Positions 63,362 to 64,000 of a DNA stretch of 64,000 nucleotides are shown one piece after another. Position 1 is the stretch's first letter. Each line of letters opens with the position of its first letter. The notes beneath the pieces are model-generated. The model was not told the origin of the DNA. It was given only the letters and a program-made list of their open reading frames with translations, and ran no database searches. Origin of the DNA: Marisa cornuarietis (taxonomy: Eukaryota > Mollusca > Gastropoda > Architaenioglossa > Ampullariidae); contig SMMW01000085.1 in the NCBI GenBank assembly GCA_004794655.1, forward strand, positions 1,798,001 to 1,862,000. Direction: 5' to 3'. The translations under genes were made by a program, and so were the position numbers.

Positions 63362-64000
63362 CTGTGTGAGAAGAAAGAGCAATGCTAGAATAACAGTTTC
63401 AAGGTCATATGCTTTACTGATGAAGGTGGTTAATTGCAATGATAGAATTTAAAACAAAATAAACTGATCTCACATAATGAGATATACTTGAGATAACTAC
63501 TTGACCAAGACAAGAGCGTTACATATGCCCGTTTAGCCTTCACTTGTTACTCTGTGTGTGTGTGTGGGGGGGGGGGGTGTATGTGAGAGCATGCGTTAAT
63601 GTATGTGTAAATGTGCATGTCAGTTTACATAACAAGTGAGCATTAAACATATTTCTCAATCAGTATTTCATACATTTATGTAACTGTCTGACCCCCACAA
63701 CTTTATCCATGATTATTGTGAACAATGCTGCAAATATTTAAAACAATTTGTTTTATTTTTTGTAACTTGCATTGTGCATTCTTTAAGAAGCATCTTGGTC
63801 TTTTATGCTCTTCAGTGATACTCCCTGATATCTCCCATACATTTTAGGTGATGACTAATAGTATATAATGCACAGGAGAAGGCAGTAGCCAGAAAATGGA
63901 CATAAGATTTTCTTCTTTAATGGATTTATGCTTTAGCAGTAGGCTGTGGCATTTTCACACATCTGTAATTACCACACAAGGCTTAAATTAAAGAAAGTGT
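63362..64000. other. intron upstream of the first seen minus-strand exon
   Basis: Contains a TG/G-rich simple repeat at about 63554-63580. No exon recognised up to the window edge. Confidence 0.35.

Overview
This is a stretch of animal genome. It shows AT-rich introns, GT-AG exon structure, many (TG)n/(CA)n arrays, tRNA-derived SINEs, CR1/L2-like and RTE-like LINE remnants, and hAT and Tc1/mariner-type non-autonomous elements. A single invertebrate-style stac gene and the repeat spectrum suggest a lophotrochozoan, most likely a gastropod mollusc. The phylum is an inference; no marker gene proves it.

The main gene is a plus-strand stac homologue (SH3 and cysteine-rich domain family, adaptors of L-type CaV1 channels) running from about 14.2 kb to 48.4 kb. 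Eleven coding exons can be joined with consistent reading phases: 14232-14342, 19981-20145, 20403-20469, 22538-22693, 35076-35141 (optional), 41705-41860, 44103-44254, 44663-44742, 46641-46692, 47483-47626 and 48279-48380. The last four encode a canonical SH3 domain followed by the atypical second SH3 typical of STAC proteins. No C1 (cysteine-rich) exon was found. At least one alternative terminal exon (29343-29494) would give an SH3-less isoform. Intron 4 carries a decayed copy of the SH3 exon at about 22783-22837.

A second gene lies convergently on the minus strand. Three phase-compatible C-terminal exons (63361-63135 or 63165, 61008-60888, 58850-58708) encode a Ser/Pro-rich tail with a sumoylation-like IKEE motif. 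I do not recognise the family.

Layout: 0-14 kb holds no recognised coding exon. It contains a 57-bp satellite, a foldback sequence, SINEs, a (GATA)n array and a duplicated TATA-containing segment. 14-49 kb is the stac gene, with introns packed with RTE and LINE remnants, minisatellites and a Tc1/mariner-type MITE. 49-58 kb is the gap between the 3' ends of the two genes: a LINE 3' fragment, a striking inverted repeat with a nested hairpin (50768-51090), an unexplained 2.7-kb non-AT-rich block, and a 1.52-kb hAT element with a perfect 8-bp target duplication. 58.7-64 kb is the unidentified minus-strand gene, with a 5'-truncated LINE carrying an open reverse-transcriptase frame in one intron.

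All exon calls come from reading frames, splice-site inspection and remembered family features. No alignment or search was run.
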